Positions 6,392 through 6,441 of a stretch of 6,441 nucleotides of DNA are shown here, piece by piece. Source of the DNA: Pseudomonadota bacterium (GTDB lineage Bacteria > Pseudomonadota > Alphaproteobacteria > Acetobacterales > Acetobacteraceae); contig JAJZVS010000223.1 of NCBI GenBank assembly GCA_021845555.1, positions 1 through 6,441 of the forward strand, written 5' to 3'. Position 1 is the first letter of the stretch. Every line of letters begins with the position of its first letter. The translations under genes were made by a program, and so were the position numbers. Under the pieces are notes generated by a model. It was not told the origin of the DNA. It ran no database searches and saw only the letters and a list, made by a program, of their open reading frames with translations.

Positions 6392-6420
6392 ACGTTGCGC
6401 AGCAACGTATAAGCGCGCAC
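6392..6420 (+). other. oriT: oriT-like site: inverted repeat plus nick-region core
   Basis: ACGTTGC (6392-6398) and GCAACGT (6402-6408) form a perfect 7-bp inverted repeat around GCA, followed at once by ATAAGCGCGCAC (6409-6420). RSF1010-type origins have an inverted repeat followed by TAAGTGCGCCCT, and the Ti origin has a similar ACGTATAA...GCGC stretch, as recalled from the literature. Both the order of parts and the TAAG-GCGC core agree. It stands directly upstream of a relaxase of the matching MOBQ type, as in Ti plasmids, where oriT lies beside traA. The exact nick cannot be read from sequence. If nicked as in RSF1010, the plus strand would leave toward higher coordinates, carrying the relaxase gene last. 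Confidence 0.6.
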
Positions 6421-6441
6421 TCACAAACTTGCTCCGTTTCA

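Noticed and set aside
1..6441. CRISPR array, tRNA, rRNA, toxin-antitoxin pair or retron
   Set aside because: No regularly spaced repeats, no cloverleaf or rRNA-like stretch, no small gene pair and no reverse transcriptase motif were found on either strand.

Overview
The window looks like a piece of an alphaproteobacterial plasmid or other conjugative element. The clearest evidence is a Ti-type TraA relaxase-helicase followed directly by a DUF6118-type membrane protein, a pairing known mainly from sphingomonads and other Alphaproteobacteria. The minus-strand genes from 2259 to 6344 are very GC-rich. No chromosomal housekeeping gene, tRNA or rRNA is visible, and the host genus cannot be named from the sequence.

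Layout from left to right. Positions 1-217 hold no convincing gene; they contain a perfect 10-bp GC-rich hairpin and an extended -10 box. From 218 a secreted LamG / concanavalin A-like lectin-fold protein begins on the plus strand. Its reading frame is cut at about 866-871 by an insertion sequence. The insertion sequence (about 871-2227) has imperfect terminal inverted repeats and one minus-strand DDE transposase of the IS4 type with an intact Y-R-E-K signature. Its leader can fold into a hairpin that masks the transposase ribosome binding site. The sequence to the right of the IS does not resume the LamG gene, and no target-site duplication is visible, so this is a rearranged junction rather than a simple insertion.

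The right two thirds (about 2226-6441) form a mobilization module read on the minus strand. At the far right is an oriT-like site: a 7-bp inverted repeat followed by ATAAGCGCGCAC, the layout of RSF1010/Ti (MOBQ-type) origins. It lies about 50 bases upstream of the GTG start of the relaxase. The relaxase has a catalytic Tyr at residue 25, a three-His metal site and a complete RecD-like helicase. The DUF6118-type gene starts 9 bases after the relaxase stop and is probably translationally coupled to it. After 114 bases comes an HU-family DNA-bending protein, then a terminator-like hairpin that abuts the IS end.

Proposed working model: the relaxase nicks the oriT-like site and unwinds the transferred strand, the HU protein may help bend or organise oriT, and the DUF6118 protein is an uncharacterised inner-membrane accessory. 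If the right edge is read as in RSF1010/Ti, the transferred strand leads away from the relaxase gene, so this module would enter the recipient last. The other transfer genes (coupling protein, TraC/TraD-like, mating-pair formation) are not in the window and would be expected beyond 6441.
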